A program made the position numbers and the translations under genes. Shown here in pieces: positions 22,301 to 34,309 of a DNA stretch of 64,000 nucleotides (its first letter is position 1; each line of letters starts with the position of its first letter). The notes below the pieces were generated by a model. That model worked only from the letters and a program-made list of their open reading frames with translations, was not told the DNA's origin and did no database searches. Where the stretch lies: positions 45,632,263-45,696,262 of the forward strand of contig OX393561.1 of assembly GCA_947652115.1 (NCBI GenBank), written 5' to 3'. The stretch is from Blastomussa wellsi. Lineage: Eukaryota > Cnidaria > Anthozoa > Scleractinia > Plerogyridae.

Positions 22301-25300
22301 CAGTCACAAGAGTCCCAGCAAATGATATTGTCAACTTTACTAGATGTTGATCAAACAATACCTTGTAACATTAGTGGACATACCGTGCTATCAAAATCAC
22401 TAGTCAGAGTGCTAACATATGCAGTTGCTAATTTGTTTTGCACTGCTACATTTTATAATCTAGGTGAGGTGAATTAATAGCTTTTATCACACGGACACTA
22501 TATATTTATCAGGAAAGCCAACAGAAAGCATGCTCTGTGAGCACTGCAAAACAGCATGAAACCCTTTGAAATTGCTTTCCTGTAGCCTGAATATATCTCG
22601 TGAGTTTCCCAACTCTGTTGGCTCAAAATTGTCTTCATTGTTCATACAAATTCTGGAAAAACGTGTTAACATGCCCATAAAGTGACTGTTAAAAATCATA
22701 TCGCTGACAAGATGCTTGCAAACATGAACCATGTGACAATTTTTTCAAATCACATGTTAAGAATCAAACTGCTTTGAGCTCAAATTTCTAACGTCAGTTC
22801 TCTCACTCTGATGATTTTGATAGTAAATGCCCTGTTGCATCAATGAAGTGAATATGGGCTCAACCCTTGGCGAGTGAACTATTGGATGGTGGTAATGAGT
22901 TTATAATATTCCTGTGAGAATTGGCAATTGAATGACCCCTACATGGAAGGGAAAGGGGTTTTCATCATAAAGTATATCAACATACCCATTTATGTTCAAT
23001 TAGACTTCTGGAACAGTGACTATAAGTTAGATTGCAAATGGAGCAGCTATATGATTTATATTTTTGACTCTCATAGTCAATCTGCCCACACTAAACTTTT
23101 TCAAGAGTCCAGACGTTTGTAGTGCAAACAAAAATATAAGAAAAATATACATCTTATTCTATCCAACCATTTCCATATGCCTCGAAAGTAGGTGTCATAT
23201 AAGTTAGTGACAAATGTGGCAGAATAAAAAGTACAATGACTCAAATTAATTTGATCTTGACGTGATTCGCAATAATTTTGAATTTCAATCAGCTTCTTCT
23301 TGTTCTTGTTCACGTGACATCATAAAATTATGAAATCAAAATTCGCTTGGCATGCTAAATTTTCATTGCTATTAGGTAAAAGGTGAGCTAAAAATATAGC
23401 TATTTTCAAAATTTCAGCTGGATTGTGACCTTCGTTTTGAGGCATGTACTAAAACCCGAAACGAAACGACAAATATAAAAAACCTTGACATGTTTTCTTC
23501 GCAATGGTGGGCATAGTTTTAGAAGGTAGTGTTTGCTGCCGAGAAGCGGCTTTTACGCTTTTTACAGTTCCTGGCACCATCTTGGAATGGTAATCACGCA
23601 GACATGATAGCGAGGCTGGAGGTGAAGGTTTTTCGTGTTATAGTCGGCAGTACTAATATACTTCTCTATTGTTATCTAAGAAGAAAGGAAACTATGACCG
23701 CTTTTGGGTAAGAATCGCTGGAGAGCTTTCCAGAGGTCATCACTCAGATTTGCTTCCAAAGCAGAAGCAGCGAAGAAGTCGATGGTGTAGCTACTAAACC
23801 ATACACATGGCACAGACAATTTATTCGTTTCTAAAGTATTCTAAGATCATTTTACGATAGAAGATATGCACAAAACTCTTTTGGGCTGTTCGATTGTAAT
23901 GAAAGTTCTGTAGTGTACTATGTTAATAAAAGTTTTGTTTACTTGTTTTCAGTGTTGATGATCACAAAATTATGGTTTTGTTGCACCGCCTATTTGTTAT
24001 CGTTTGTCTTTATTTGAGAGTATTAATGTAACTGAAACCCTTGCTTGACAAGCATATTTTGATTACTATAGTATTTCACTGTGATGACATGTGCATGTGT
24101 GAAGGAAAATTGAGGGTGTTTAGGGACTAGTTATTAGTTATTGGGAGGGGAGGGGTTGCAAATAGGGGGTGGGCCGCCATTTTTTATGCATGGCTTAAAG
24201 GGGGGGGGGGGGGGTGGGGGTGGGCATTATAAAATATGCAAAAGTTTTGCCATCAAATGTTAAAAGGTTTAGGTTTATTTTAGCTCTTGGAATAAAAGCT
24301 GCATCTGGATGCCATCAACAAACACAGCCTATTAAAATAAAGTTCTAAAACAACTTTTATTAACACTGGCAAATCAGGGGGGGTGGGTCAGCAAAAATCA
24401 AGCATGGCAGACAGACAGACATGTTTTATTTGGAATCTATTTTACATCGCACCAGCCCCCCTCCCCCCATTCCCAGCCTGTAATCCTTCAACAGTGAATC
24501 AAAAAAGCATAGCTAAAAACATTTTGCATAGCTTTCCAACAATATCTGATTCAGGATAGTACTTCCTCTAAAAAATAAACAACAGATAGCCTTATTTTGA
24601 TGAAAAATATTTTAAACAAAACTTTTATTAAGGTTTTATTAAGGTAATTCCCCTGTATTGCATTGTGCATCCTTACTGCGCACGACTTAATGCATCATTA
24701 GCACGCGCACATGGCGGCGTTTTGTTTACGGTTTTGCTCGTGAAAGAGATAAATCGTTGTTTTCTCGTAAACGAGTGTGGCGACCTATATTTTTCACTCT
24801 TTTTCTGAGACTAGCAATCACCTTCTTCCTATAACAGGAATATAAACAAATTCCCATTGCAGAAAAATAAATAATAGACGGAAACGTGAACTTATTCAAC
24901 AGATATTGTGGCCTCGAGATCACTGCATGCTAGTAACAAGTTTAATCAAGGTCGACTGGAAATGCATGCTTTCATAATGAAACACATATTAAATTGTTCC
25001 TTGAAGGTGATACAGTATATCTATAGTTATATCTCTTGTTTTACTTTCTCCCTATTTTTTCTTCTCCCAGAAGACGTGGCATGAGCTAGTCAAAAAAAAA
25101 GTTTCTGAAGCCGATATTTTAACGAATTATGGGGTATTTTCAAGGAGCTTCAAGGTGCTCCTGCTCCTAAACGAATATGGGGACCCTCTTTTCCATTATA
25201 AAATTTAAATTCCCTTATGATGAACAACCAATAGGCAAAGTTTGAATGGAAATCTATTGTCAGTTCTATTTCGGGGGAATGACCTTAACATAGCTCAATA

Positions 25301-27024
25301 CAAAACTTTCATTACGATCTAACAGCTCATCAGAGTCTTGTTTATATCTTCGATTGATCTTGTACAGCTTTAGAAACGAAGAAATTGTCAATAACCATGC
25401 CTGTGTTTAAGTAGCTTCACCATCGACTGCTTCTCCTTTGGAAACGAATGCAAGTGATGACCTGGAAAGCTCTCCAGCGATTCTTACCACCAAAAGTGGT
25501 CATATTTTCTTTCTTCTTAGAAAACGATAGAGAAGCATATTAGCACTGCCGACTATAACGCGACTACGACCAACCTTCACCTTAAGCCTCACTATCATGT
25601 CTGCGTGGTTACCATTCTAAGATGACACCTGGAACTATAAAAAGCGTAAAAGCTACTTCTCGGCAGCAAACGCTACCTTCTAAAGCTATGCCCACCATTG
25701 CAAAGGAAACATATCCAAGGTTTTTTTATATTTGTCGTTTCGTTTCGGTCGTTTCGTTTCGGGTTTTAGTACATGCCTCATTTTGAAGACAGACATATTT
25801 GAGCTCTCTGATGCAAGTAACATCAAGCTGAGTGCCATTGCAAAGCTGTTTTGTTTCGAAAAAACCTATCCTTTCAAATTTCAGCAGTTTGAATATTTCA
25901 GATATAATAAGTGGTGTTTATGTGGAAGTCTAACAGCTCATGAGCCAAAAGTACATGCAGTCGCTATTATAGCACAACTGAATTCCAGATGGTTTCTTGG
26001 GTATCACTGCGGCCATATTTGTGCCCCACGGAAGGACACTAATATGACGTCTCCATACTGAGCTTTGTAACTTTGCGTGGAACATTTCGCGAACGACATA
26101 CCGCACAGGCCTGAGACATGGAGACATTATTTATTTATTCATCGTCTACACTACCTGCAATTCTTAGTTTCTGTAGTTGAATTGTTTTGAACTTGGGTTT
26201 TGATAGCGTGACAGTGAAAACCAGCAATTACATTCTGTGTTTTTTCACCAGTCCATGCCAGTATGATACTTGCATACTGTAAAGTGTAGGTTCCTTTCCA
26301 AAAGTTGTCACTTTCATTATCCATCCATGCATTGCTTTAAGTGTGGTTTTAGATAATAATATCTTTTCTCAAGTTGTCAAGGTGATGTAGTTTAAAACAT
26401 ATTTTCTCACCTTTCAGGTTTTCGTACAATGGTCTTAAGATGGCGACTCATGTTAAGAACAATCTTTACCTCACAATTATTACCTGTGATGGTGAAACTG
26501 TGCTTACTTTCCGACTTCTCAGTCAAGAAGCTGCCTGTGCTTTGTACCGATCCATTACAGAGTATCATGCATTTTACCGCTGTGAAACTGTCAGGAATGC
26601 TGTTACAAATCAATTCACAAGAGACTTGAAAGAAACCCTTATTTCCTTCTTTGGAGACGAAGAATCAGAAAAAAAGTACATCTTTGATGTTCAGAGAACT
26701 TGTAAGGAAGTTTATGATCATTGCCGGAGAGTTTTGTATAAGTGTGGATGTGATCCAATTCAAAATATCCCAGCCAGGTTCCAGCTTGAAGACAGGCCTC
26801 AAAGCTCGGATGTGCAAACTGCTCAGCTGCAAGAGCAGTTGAGCAAAATGGAGGACTCGTTCAAGTGCAAAATCTGCATGGACTCTCAGATTGATACAGT
26901 GTTTTGCCCATGTGGACACATGGTCTCATGCAGTGTCTGTGCAGGAAGCATTGACCTGTGTCCTATTTGCAGAGGGCAGATCGAGCGTGCTCAACATGTT
27001 TTCTTTCCAGTTGTTGTCAATTGA
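19386..27024 (+). CDS. MYLIP: MYLIP/IDOL-like FERM-RING E3 ubiquitin ligase, complete
   Basis: In vertebrates this ligase ubiquitinates lipoprotein receptors and myosin regulatory light chain; the cnidarian target is not known from sequence. Four exons give 424 residues (human 445): 19386-19472, 19593-19783, 19940-20329 and 26418-27024, all GT-AG and in frame. The start [12 protein letters not shown] matches the family start and opens the FERM F1 lobe. Exon 2 gives [18 protein letters not shown] and [15 protein letters not shown]. Exon 3 holds the F2 lobe and [20 protein letters not shown]. Exon 4 gives the F3/PH-like lobe ([25 protein letters not shown]) and a C-terminal RING at residues 373-407, with CKIC, CPCGH and CPIC zinc ligands. 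It ends [12 protein letters not shown]. Intron 3 is 6.1 kb and transposon-rich. AATAAA hexamers lie at 28805, 28841 and 28864. Confidence 0.96.
20859..21043. mobile_element. 185-bp near-perfect palindrome (foldback MITE)
   Basis: AGCAATAGACCACAAGTTTC at 20860-20879 is matched by its complement ending at 21042, and nearly every base between pairs across a centre near 20951 (GAGCCGCAGGCGAG). It is followed at 21113-21131 by GACCAATCAGAGCGCGCGC, as in the element at 14938. Located in MYLIP intron 3. Confidence 0.75.
21130..23430. other. MYLIP intron 3, left part
   Basis: AT-rich intron with no gene recognised on either strand. A small hairpin, CCAGTCACATTTGTGACTGG, sits at 22006-22025. Confidence 0.5.
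23441..25777. mobile_element. Mutator-like non-autonomous DNA transposon
   Basis: Long inverted arms at about 23441-23798 and 25406-25777 begin with GGCATGTACTAAAACCCGAA and its complement, and are roughly 80-90% alike by eye. They are flanked by TCGTTTTGA (23432-23440) and TCATTTTGA (25778-25786), a 9-bp duplication with one mismatch, as made by Mutator-type elements. The 1.6-kb interior holds no transposase; it contains a poly-G tract (about 24201-24214), TG/G-rich stretches and a dispersed repeat at 24650-24800. The element fills the middle of MYLIP intron 3. Confidence 0.65.
24650..24800 (+). repeat. Dispersed repeat also found at 48430-48540
   Basis: Contains GCGCACATGGCGGC, GAGATAAATCGTTGTTTTCT and CTCGTAAACGAG followed by GACCTATATTTTT. 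The complement of 48430-48540 has the same phrases in the same order with scattered differences, so the two are inverted copies of one family about 24 kb apart. Confidence 0.6.
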
Positions 27025-29270
27025 AAGAGAAGGGCTTACTTGAACGAATGCTAGAGAACTTTTACACTTGGTAGTGTTTAACAACTTCTGTCATGATGAC
27101 AGTGTATCTGCAGGGCCTGCGAAAGAACAGCTTACAAGTGCAAGAATTGTGAGGTCAATTGTAGCACTCAAGTCTTAAAGGTTAAGGGAAAGAGTCCCAA
27201 AATAAAGGGCAAGGCTGCATCAAGAGAGAGAGTGAAAAGAAGTTTAGAAGATGTGGTTACATTAATCAGCAATATGTGAATTAAGAGGACTTCAGTTGAG
27301 GTAAAAGTATTTTTGATGGAGAGTATAATTTTGTAGGCTATGAAATTAATTGGAATTGAAAGCCAGTTGACTGCCATGTATACAGAAAACAAATTTATTA
27401 GTCTAAGAGTTTTTATCAGTTAAAATAATTAAGGAGACCTGATTAAGTAATTTTAGTAAATAATAAAAATTATTGGCATTTCCGTCTGTATCAACATGGT
27501 GTTAGTTGAAATACATGCTGAAATTTCCTTACCAATAAGCTTGGTAAAATGATGATACTTGTTTGTTATTTGTACTTTTGTAAATCAGAATCCGTTTCTA
27601 CCTGCAGTAAATAGTGAGCCAAGTTCTTCCATGCTATGCAGCTGTACATGCAGTAAATAGTAGATTTTAGTACATTTTATTGGGCTTTGAATTAAGCCAT
27701 ATTTAAAAGATAATGTAAAAACCTTCACGTACTGCTACACTGTTCTTGATTTAAAGGTAAAATACCCAAATGTTGTACATGTATATTTAGCTGATCTGAA
27801 TTATTGTTTGTAGTCAAATAGCACATAGTTAATTTATTGTAGACTGCATTTTATTTGATGCTTTAAATTATTGTGATGAATGAAATCTGTATGCCTTATA
27901 GTGCTGTTCTATAACATTCATACTCTGTAAGTTCAAAACCCATCAGGGTTGCAAATAATTTTTTGCATGAAATGACATGTCCAGCTAAGCCGCCATTTTT
28001 CTGGCAAAACTTAAGTGAGGCCAAATGATTGGAATCAGCAAAAAATGTAGTAAGCTGAGTTCATATGTTATTGAGAGTACAGTAATTGCCTCGACAACAT
28101 AACAGATAATGATACATCAATTATTATAGCCTGCATTTTATTAATGCTACTTATTGTAGCTAGCCTTCATCCCAAAAATATCAAATTCATCACCAGTCAT
28201 ACATTGTTATTTTAGTTAAAAGTGTTGAAAGTAGTTGTGTTTGCTTTTGTTTTTGCATTACCATGTGCAATGATCAAAATCGGTCAGAAGTAAAACCAGA
28301 ACAAACAGTGACTTGTGCTTGCACGCGTTGCCGTACTTTGTGCCAACTGTGTGTATGTGCTTAAAGATTTGATTGGTTCATGGGATTGTCTGCGTCCCTT
28401 GTGACTGCCCAGATTGATTACTTTGGTTTTACAACGCTCAATTGAAAATCACTCTAATCTGTTGTTACATTGTATTACATTCCTTTTCTCCTTTGCTTGT
28501 GTTTTTATTTTTATTACTTCTCCAAACTGAGTGGCCTGGAATGTGATGCAGGTTCAACACAAACCAGCAAGTTTGAATGACAAGTTTAAATAATACCAGC
28601 AACAACAGTGATTTTCAAAATCCTTGAAAGTGATCGTGTTGGTTTGGCCCTTGTTTTTATCTGATCAATTTAATATATAATCTTTCATAAACGGTTGAGA
28701 CTTTTAAACGAAGGATTTTTCATTGTGTCTCAGTCCTTTTTTATAGCTCAAGGATATTTTGAGATCTTGTTTTTGTTGTAAAGAAACATTTAACATTTGC
28801 TAGAAATAAAATCTTCCTTTTGTTGCAATATAACAGGTGTAATAAATATACTCTGATTATTGTAATAAAGTAACGAAACTACAGTATCGTGCTCAAGTTT
28901 TGTTGCAGTAATTTATTGCTCTAAAGTATTACGGGAGGTGGGTTGCAGTGGCCAAACAGTATGAAGGACTCTGGATTAAAGGGGCATTGTCGCAGAGATG
29001 TTTAAGTAAAACGGCACTAAAATTATGACTAAGTACTTTTGCTCATGCACTAAATGTGCCTAGCTAGAACATCGAGATGTAAAGTAAATCGCTGAAGGAA
29101 GGGGCAACTGTATTGTGGAAGCCACAAGGACCAGACTTGAAAAAGTCAGCTGCCTGACTTTTTCAAGTTGAGATTAATGCTAAATGGTTTCAATGATATC
29201 ACTTCTCCAGGACACTGGCATAGTAATTTCTCAACACTGGACCACTTTTTGTAGTTTTCCATTGGTGGTC
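27025..29270. other. MYLIP 3' UTR and intergenic DNA before the minisatellite
   Basis: Most of 27025-28880 is probably the MYLIP 3' UTR, ending near the three AATAAA hexamers. At 29136-29167 a perfect 14-bp stem (CTTGAAAAAGTCAG) closes on a CTGC loop. No gene is seen. Confidence 0.55.
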
Positions 29271-32200
29271 CTGCCACCCACCAGGCAATTCTACCACCCA
29301 CCAGGCAATCCTACCACCCACCAGGCAATCCTACCACCCACCAGGCAATCCTACCACCCACCAGGCAATCCTGCAACCCACCAGGCAATCCTACCATCTC
29401 CTAGGCAATCCTGCCACCCACCAGGCAATCCTACCACCCTCCAGGCAATACTACAACCCACCAGGCAATCCTGCCACCCACCAGGAAATTCTACAACCCA
29501 CCAGGCAATCCTGCCACCCACCAGGCAATCCTGCCACCCACAAGGCAATCCTGCCACCCACCAGGCAATCCTATCACCCACCAGGCAATCCTACCACCCT
29601 CCAGGCAATCCTACAACCCACCAGGCAATCCTGCCACCCACCAGGAAATTCTACAACCCACCAGGCAATCCTGCCACCCACCAGGCAATCCTGCCACCCA
29701 CAAGGCAATCCTGCCACCCACCAGGCAATCCTATCACCCACCAGGCAATCCTACCACCCTCCAGGCAATCCTACAACCCACTTGGCAATCCTGCCACCCA
29801 CCAGGCAATTCTACAACCCACCAGGCAATCCTACCACCCACCAGGCAATCCTGCCACCCAACAGGAAATCATGCCACCCACCAGGCAATCCTACCACCCA
29901 CCAGGCAATCCTACCACCCACCAGGCATTCCTACCACCCTCCAGGCAATCCTACCATCCCCTAGGCAATCCTGCCACCCACCAGGCAATCCTGCCACCCA
30001 CCAGGTAATTCTACAACCCACCAGGCAATCCTACCACCCACAAGGCAATCCTACCACCAACCAGGCAATCCTGCCACCCAAAAGGCAATCCTGCCACCCA
30101 ACAGGCAATCCTGCCACCCACCAGGCAATTCTAAAACCCACCAGGCAATCCTACCACCCACCAGGCAATCCTACCACCCACCAGGCAATCATGCCACCCA
30201 CAAGGCAATCCTGCCACTCACCAGGCAATCCTGCCTCCCACAAGGCAATCTTGCCACCAACCAGGCAATCCTGCCACCCACCAGGCAATCCTGCCACCCA
30301 CCAGGCAATCCTGCCACCCACCAGGCAATCCTACCCCCAACCAGGCAATCCTGCCACCCACCAGGCAATCCTACCACCCACCAGTCAATCCTGCCACCCA
30401 CCAGGCAATCCTACCACCCACCAGGCAATCCTACAACCCACCAGGCAATCCTACCACCCACCAGGCAATCCTACCACCCACCAGGCAATCCTACAACCCA
30501 CCAGGCATTCCTACCACCCACCAGGCAATCCTATAACCCACCAGGCAATCCTACCACCCACCAGGCATTCCTACTACCCCTCAGGCAATCCTACCACCCA
30601 CCAGGCAATCCTACCACCCACCAGGCAATCCTACTACCCCTCAGGCAATCCTACCACCCACCAGGCAATCCTACCACCCACCAGGCAATCCTACCACCCA
30701 CCAGGCAATCCTGCCACCCAAAAGGCAATCCTGCCACCCAACAGGCAATCCTGCCACCCACCAGGCAATTCTAAAACCCACCAGGCAATCCTACCACCCA
30801 CCAGGCAATCCTACCACCCACCAGGCAATCATGCCACCCACAAGGCAATCCTGCTACCCACCAGGCAATCCTGCCACCCACCAGGATATCCTACCCCCAA
30901 CCAGGCAATCCTGCCACCCACCAGGAAATTCTACAACCCACCAGGCAATCCTGCCACCCACCAGGCAATCCTGCCACCCACAAGGCAATCCTGCCACCCA
31001 CCAGGCAATCCTATCACCCACCAGGCAATCCTACCACCCTCCAGGCAATCCTACAACCCACCAGGCAATCCTGCCACCCACCAGGAAATTCTACAACCCA
31101 CCAGGCAATCCTGCCACCCACCAGGCAATCCTGCCACCCACAAGGCAATCCTGCCACCCACCAGGCAATCCTATCACCCACCAGGCAATCCTACCACCCT
31201 CCAGGCAATCCTACAACCCACTTGGCAATCCTGCCACCCACCAGGCAATTCTACAACCCACCAGGCAATCCTACCACCCACCAGGCAATCCTGCCACCCA
31301 ACAGGAAATCATGCCACCCACCAGGCAATCCTACCACCCACCAGGCAATCCTACCACCCACCAGGCATTCCTACCACCCTCCAGGCAATCCTACCATCCC
31401 CTAGGCAATCCTGCCACCCACCAGGCAATCCTGCCACCCACCAGGTAATTCTACAACCCACCAGGCAATCCTACCACCCACAAGGCAATCCTACCACCAA
31501 CCAGGCAATCCTGCCACCCAAAAGGCAATCCTGCCACCCAACAGGCAATCCTGCCACCCACCAGGCAATTCTAAAACCCACCAGGCAATCCTACCACCCA
31601 CCAGGCAATCCTACCACCCACCAGGCAATCATGCCACCCACAAGGCAATCCTGCCACTCACCAGGCAATCCTGCCTCCCACAAGGCAATCTTGCCACCAA
31701 CCAGGCAATCCTGCCACCCACCAGGCAATCCTGCCACCCACCAGGCAATCCTGCCACCCACCAGGCAATCCTACCCCCAACCAGGCAATCCTGCCACCCA
31801 CCAGGCAATCCTACCACCCACCAGTCAATCCTGCCACCCACCAGGCAATCCTACCACCCACCAGGCAATCCTACAACCCACCAGGCAATCCTACCACCCA
31901 CCAGGCAATCCTACCACCCACCAGGCAATCCTACAACCCACCAGGCATTCCTACCACCCACCAGGCAATCCTATAACCCACCAGGCAATCCTACCACCCA
32001 CCAGGCATTCCTACTACCCCTCAGGCAATCCTACCACCCACCAGGCAATCCTACCACCCACCAGGCAATCCTACTACCCCTCAGGCAATCCTACCACCCA
32101 CCAGGCAATCCTACCACCCACCAGGCAATCCTACCACCCACCAGGCAATCCTGCCACCCAAAAGGCAATCCTGCCACCCAACAGGCAATCCTGCCACCCA

Positions 32201-32838
32201 CCAGGCAATTCTAAAACCCACCAGGCAATCCTACCACCCACCAGGCAATCCTACCACCCACCAGGCAATCATGCCACCCACAAGGCAATCCTGCTACCCA
32301 CCAGGCAATCCTGCCACCCACCAGGATATCCTACCCCCAACCAGGCAATCCTGCCACCCACCAGGCAATCCTACCACCCACCAGTCAATCCTGCCACCCA
32401 CCAGGCAATCCTACCACCCACCAGTCAATTCTACAACCCACCAGGCAATCCTACCACCCACCAGGCAATCCTACCACCCGCCGGGCAATCCTATAACCCA
32501 CCAGGCAATCCTACCACCCACCAGGCAATCCTACCTCCCACCAGGCAATCCTACCACCCACCAGGCATTCCTACAACCCACCAGGCAATCCTACCACCCA
32601 CCAGGCAATCCTACCACCCACCAGGCAATCCTACAACCCACCAGGCATTCCTACCACCCACCAGGCAATCCTATAACCCACCAGGCAATCCTACCACCCA
32701 CCAGGCAATCCTACTACCCCTCAGGCAATCCTACCACCCACCAGGCAATCCTACCACCCACCAGGCAATCCTACCACCCACCAGACAATCCTGCCACCCA
32801 CCAGGCAATCCTGCCACCCACCACGCTATCTGACCACC
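29271..32838. repeat. Minisatellite: about 178 copies of a 20-bp unit with higher-order periods
   Basis: The unit is CCAGGCAATCCTACCACCCA with common A/G change in CCT(A/G)CC. From 29281 to 32820 every sixtieth base falls at the same place in the unit, so no copy has gained or lost a base. A 1,440-bp block (72 units) starting near 29461 is repeated from 30901 to about 32360 with nearly the same order of variants. Smaller repeats of 160 bp (29461 against 29621) and 640 bp (30081 against 30721) are nested in it. Because 20 is not a multiple of 3, one frame reads all three phases in turn and gives a 20-residue peptide repeat, for example GNPTTHQAILPPTRQSYHPP. The longest such frame is 880 codons (30191-32833). 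It has no introns, domains or start context, and I do not call it a gene. Confidence 0.97.
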
Positions 32839-32955
32839 CACCTGTCCCGCAGTTTTCTTTATTTCCTGAACCAAGAGCAAGCATCTTCGCATGCCAGTTT
32901 CCCCAAAGCAGCTTGTGCCTATTTTTCTGGACAAAGGGAGGCAGGGAGGCAGGGA

Positions 32956-33245
32956 GGCAGCGTGGCCGAGTGGTTAGGGCGCCGGACTTGAAATCCGGAG
33001 GTCACGAGTTCAAGTCCCGCTCTGACCACTTAGCTGGAGTTGTTCCTTGGTGGACCCTAGTTCAACTCCTCGGTCATGCTTGTATATAGCCAACTGGTCC
33101 GCCTCCCGCCAGTTGGGATTTTCAAGCTTGTTATGTTTATTTGAAATATTTGTTTCCCTCAGTTTTTGTGGCATGTCTGAGAATTAGCTTGATGTAGCTA
33201 AGTGCATGACCACTATAATCATTCATTTGACATTTGACATTTGAA
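32956..33245 (+). mobile_element. tRNA-Ser-like SINE
   Basis: The head at 32956-33028 has an A box (TGGCCGAGTGG), an anticodon arm GGACTTGAAATCC with TGA as anticodon, and a B box (GAGTTCAAGTCCC). The long variable arm of a true tRNA-Ser is missing. The body carries TATATAGCCAACTGGTCCGC and CTCCCGCCAGTTGGG, as in the copy at 5320. The 3' end has ATTTGACATTTGACATTTGA. The preceding GGGAGGCA triplicate (32937-32960) abuts the head. Confidence 0.75.
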
Positions 33246-33867
33246 AATGTTGAAATTACGCCATTACGTTACCTCGAAGAGCAAGCCTTTCTCTCTTGTG
33301 ACACCTCCCATAAATCGTTACATTTTTGCTAGGGACTGAGCCTTTTCCGCGTTTTTCTCGGGTGACAGAGCTTCTGATCTGATGTGAACTCTCACAAAGC
33401 TGGTGTCCCTTCCTGACATTCAATGCCTCTTGCTTTGTCGCCAGGCCGCGTATTTAGCCCTGAAGCAACCTGGATGGGTTTAAAATGGCTTTCGTGCATC
33501 GACGTGTAATCTTGTCAATTTTGCTATGTCCTTGTTTCCATATTGTCCAATTTGGCAGTTCGAGGAATTTTTTGAATCCAATTATTTCCAAACTGGACTG
33601 GCATGTAGTCCTGTTACCTATTAATTATCAACTGTGGTTGGTAGCGTCTGACCCTGAGCAGTAATGAAAATATTTTATGTTTCTGCCTTGAGGACATAGG
33701 AGTTGAGCTACTTGCTTTGTTTGATTCGTTGCTGTTATCACTATGTTGTTATTATGATTTTTATTATCATTATCATTATTAATGAGTGTCTTGTTGCGGT
33801 ACGTCCTGGCGGCCTCGTGAGCCTGCATCAAATTTGACAGTGTGGTGAAGACATTCGTGGTCGATTA
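33246..33867. other. Intergenic, nothing recognised
   Basis: No gene or repeat with clear ends is visible. Confidence 0.45.
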
Positions 33868-34309
33868 CAGGACTATGGTGGCCTAGAATTGCCATAACAA
33901 AAACGCCATTGTCTTAACAATTTTTTTTTGTTTTTCTATATTTTATTCCATTTTTTGCTTTTCTTTTTTGTTTTATTTCTTTATTTTTATATTTTTTTTT
34001 GTTTTTAATCAAAATAATAAAAATAATATTTTATCAAAGTAATTTTAAATCAAAGTAAATTATTTTAGGAACTAAATCAAAACAAAATGATTTCAAAATT
34101 AATTTGTTGTCGAAAACAATTAAAAACGGAATTTAAAAAAAGTCAAAGTAAAATAAAAGCAAAATTGGCCATGGCCTATGATTGCCATAGCAAAAAAAAA
34201 AAAAAAAAAAAAAAAAACCTCATGGCCTAGCGTTGCCATAGACCAGAATGCATTTCGGGTGCGTTTACCTATGATGCCTTGCGCAATGTGCAGATGATCA
34301 ACAGCAAAC

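Noticed and set aside
30191..32833. An 880-codon protein gene in the minisatellite
   Set aside because: Openness follows from unit composition in every frame; there is no start context, domain or splice structure, and alternative frames are equally open.
29271..32838. CRISPR array
   Set aside because: Units are contiguous with no spacers, and the window is eukaryotic nuclear DNA.
32956..33028. Functional tRNA-Ser
   Set aside because: Lacks the long variable arm and is fused to a SINE body seen again at 5320.
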